A DNA stretch of 35,930 nt. It comes from Tieghemiomyces parasiticus. Its lineage: Eukaryota; Kickxellomycota; Dimargaritomycetes; Dimargaritales; Dimargaritaceae. Positions 35,625-35,930 of this stretch are shown here, in pieces. Each line of letters begins with the position of its first letter. The first letter of the stretch is position 1. Under the pieces are notes generated by a model. That model worked only from the letters and a program-made list of their open reading frames with translations. It had not been told where the DNA came from and did not search any database. Location: assembly GCA_027575765.1 (NCBI GenBank), contig JANBPT010000436.1, positions 1 to 35,930 on the forward strand. The letters are read 5' to 3'. The position numbers and the translations under genes were made by a program.

Positions 35625-35930
35625 GATGGGTGGTTAAAAAAAGCAATCTGTGAAGTCAAAAACGGCTCGATCCTGGAGTGGTTTAATCCAATTAATTTGT
35701 CATTGTATATTCTCCTAGGTTTTATCTGAACCACTGCGATGTGAGATCTCCGACTTAAAAGTGGCAAATGACTTGGTTATGCCTATACGTTGATAATTAG
35801 GTATCACAATGTGGTCAAATGCTGCATTTAGTTTTGAAAAGTGGCCAATATTTAGGATAACATGTACCAAGCAGCTAAATCAGGCATACGATGACCAAGT
35901 ATCATCTGTATAATCAAGAGGTAAGACAGC
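35625..35930. other. AT-rich flank beyond the mariner relic
   Basis: No gene is seen. It probably contains the 5' untranslated end and one terminus of the mariner element. Two related words, AAAGTGGCAA (35758-35767) and AAAGTGGCCAA (35838-35848), occur 80 nt apart. Confidence 0.5.

Noticed and set aside
34301..35767. 10-bp inverted pair TTGCCACTTT (34301-34310) / AAAGTGGCAA (35758-35767) as mariner terminal repeats
   Set aside because: The match does not extend, no TA duplication flanks it, and a similar word recurs at 35838. Ten bases are expected by chance at this AT content.

Overview
The window reads as nuclear DNA of a filamentous or mycoparasitic-type fungus. All but one of the recognised genes are split by GT-AG introns (16 in total, 145-746 nt, donors mostly GTAAGN, GTAGGN or GTACGT), and the proteins are eukaryotic and mostly fungal in flavour: a Mei2-type RNA-binding protein, the ESCRT-III subunit Vps60, a fungal two-finger C2H2 regulator and GAL7. 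Introns this long, and an ANKRD40-like gene, would fit an early-diverging fungus (for example a zoopagomycote) better than an ascomycete yeast. That placement is inference and not proven by the sequence.

Layout. 1-1589 (+): 3' part of a Mei2-like gene, six exons, cut by the window edge. 2309-4265 (+): complete six-exon vps60/CHMP5. 4266-7362: no gene seen, many microsatellites. 7363-9135 (-): intronless two-finger C2H2 protein. 9136-26832: about 17.7 kb in which no convincing gene, tRNA or rRNA was found, only short chance-like ORFs and simple repeats. 26833-28980 (-): four-exon ANKRD40-like ankyrin protein. 29483-30916 (-): two-exon galactose-1-phosphate uridylyltransferase. 31340-34269 (+): a three-exon ABC-class P-loop ATPase whose proposed first exon carries seven 75-bp tandem repeats. 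34596-35624 (-): a broken mariner-type (DD34D) transposase relic. 35625-35930: AT-rich flank.

The genes do not form a pathway. They are housekeeping or regulatory genes (meiotic RNA binding, endosomal sorting, transcription, galactose catabolism, an uncharacterised ATPase). GAL7 and the ATPase are divergent and share a 423-bp intergenic region. ORF-only annotation would get most of these genes wrong: the exon structures given here were built by joining splice sites whose phases agree and whose products restore conserved family sequence. The most distinctive points are the repeat-bearing N-terminus of the ATPase, the large gene-poor interval, and the mariner relic.
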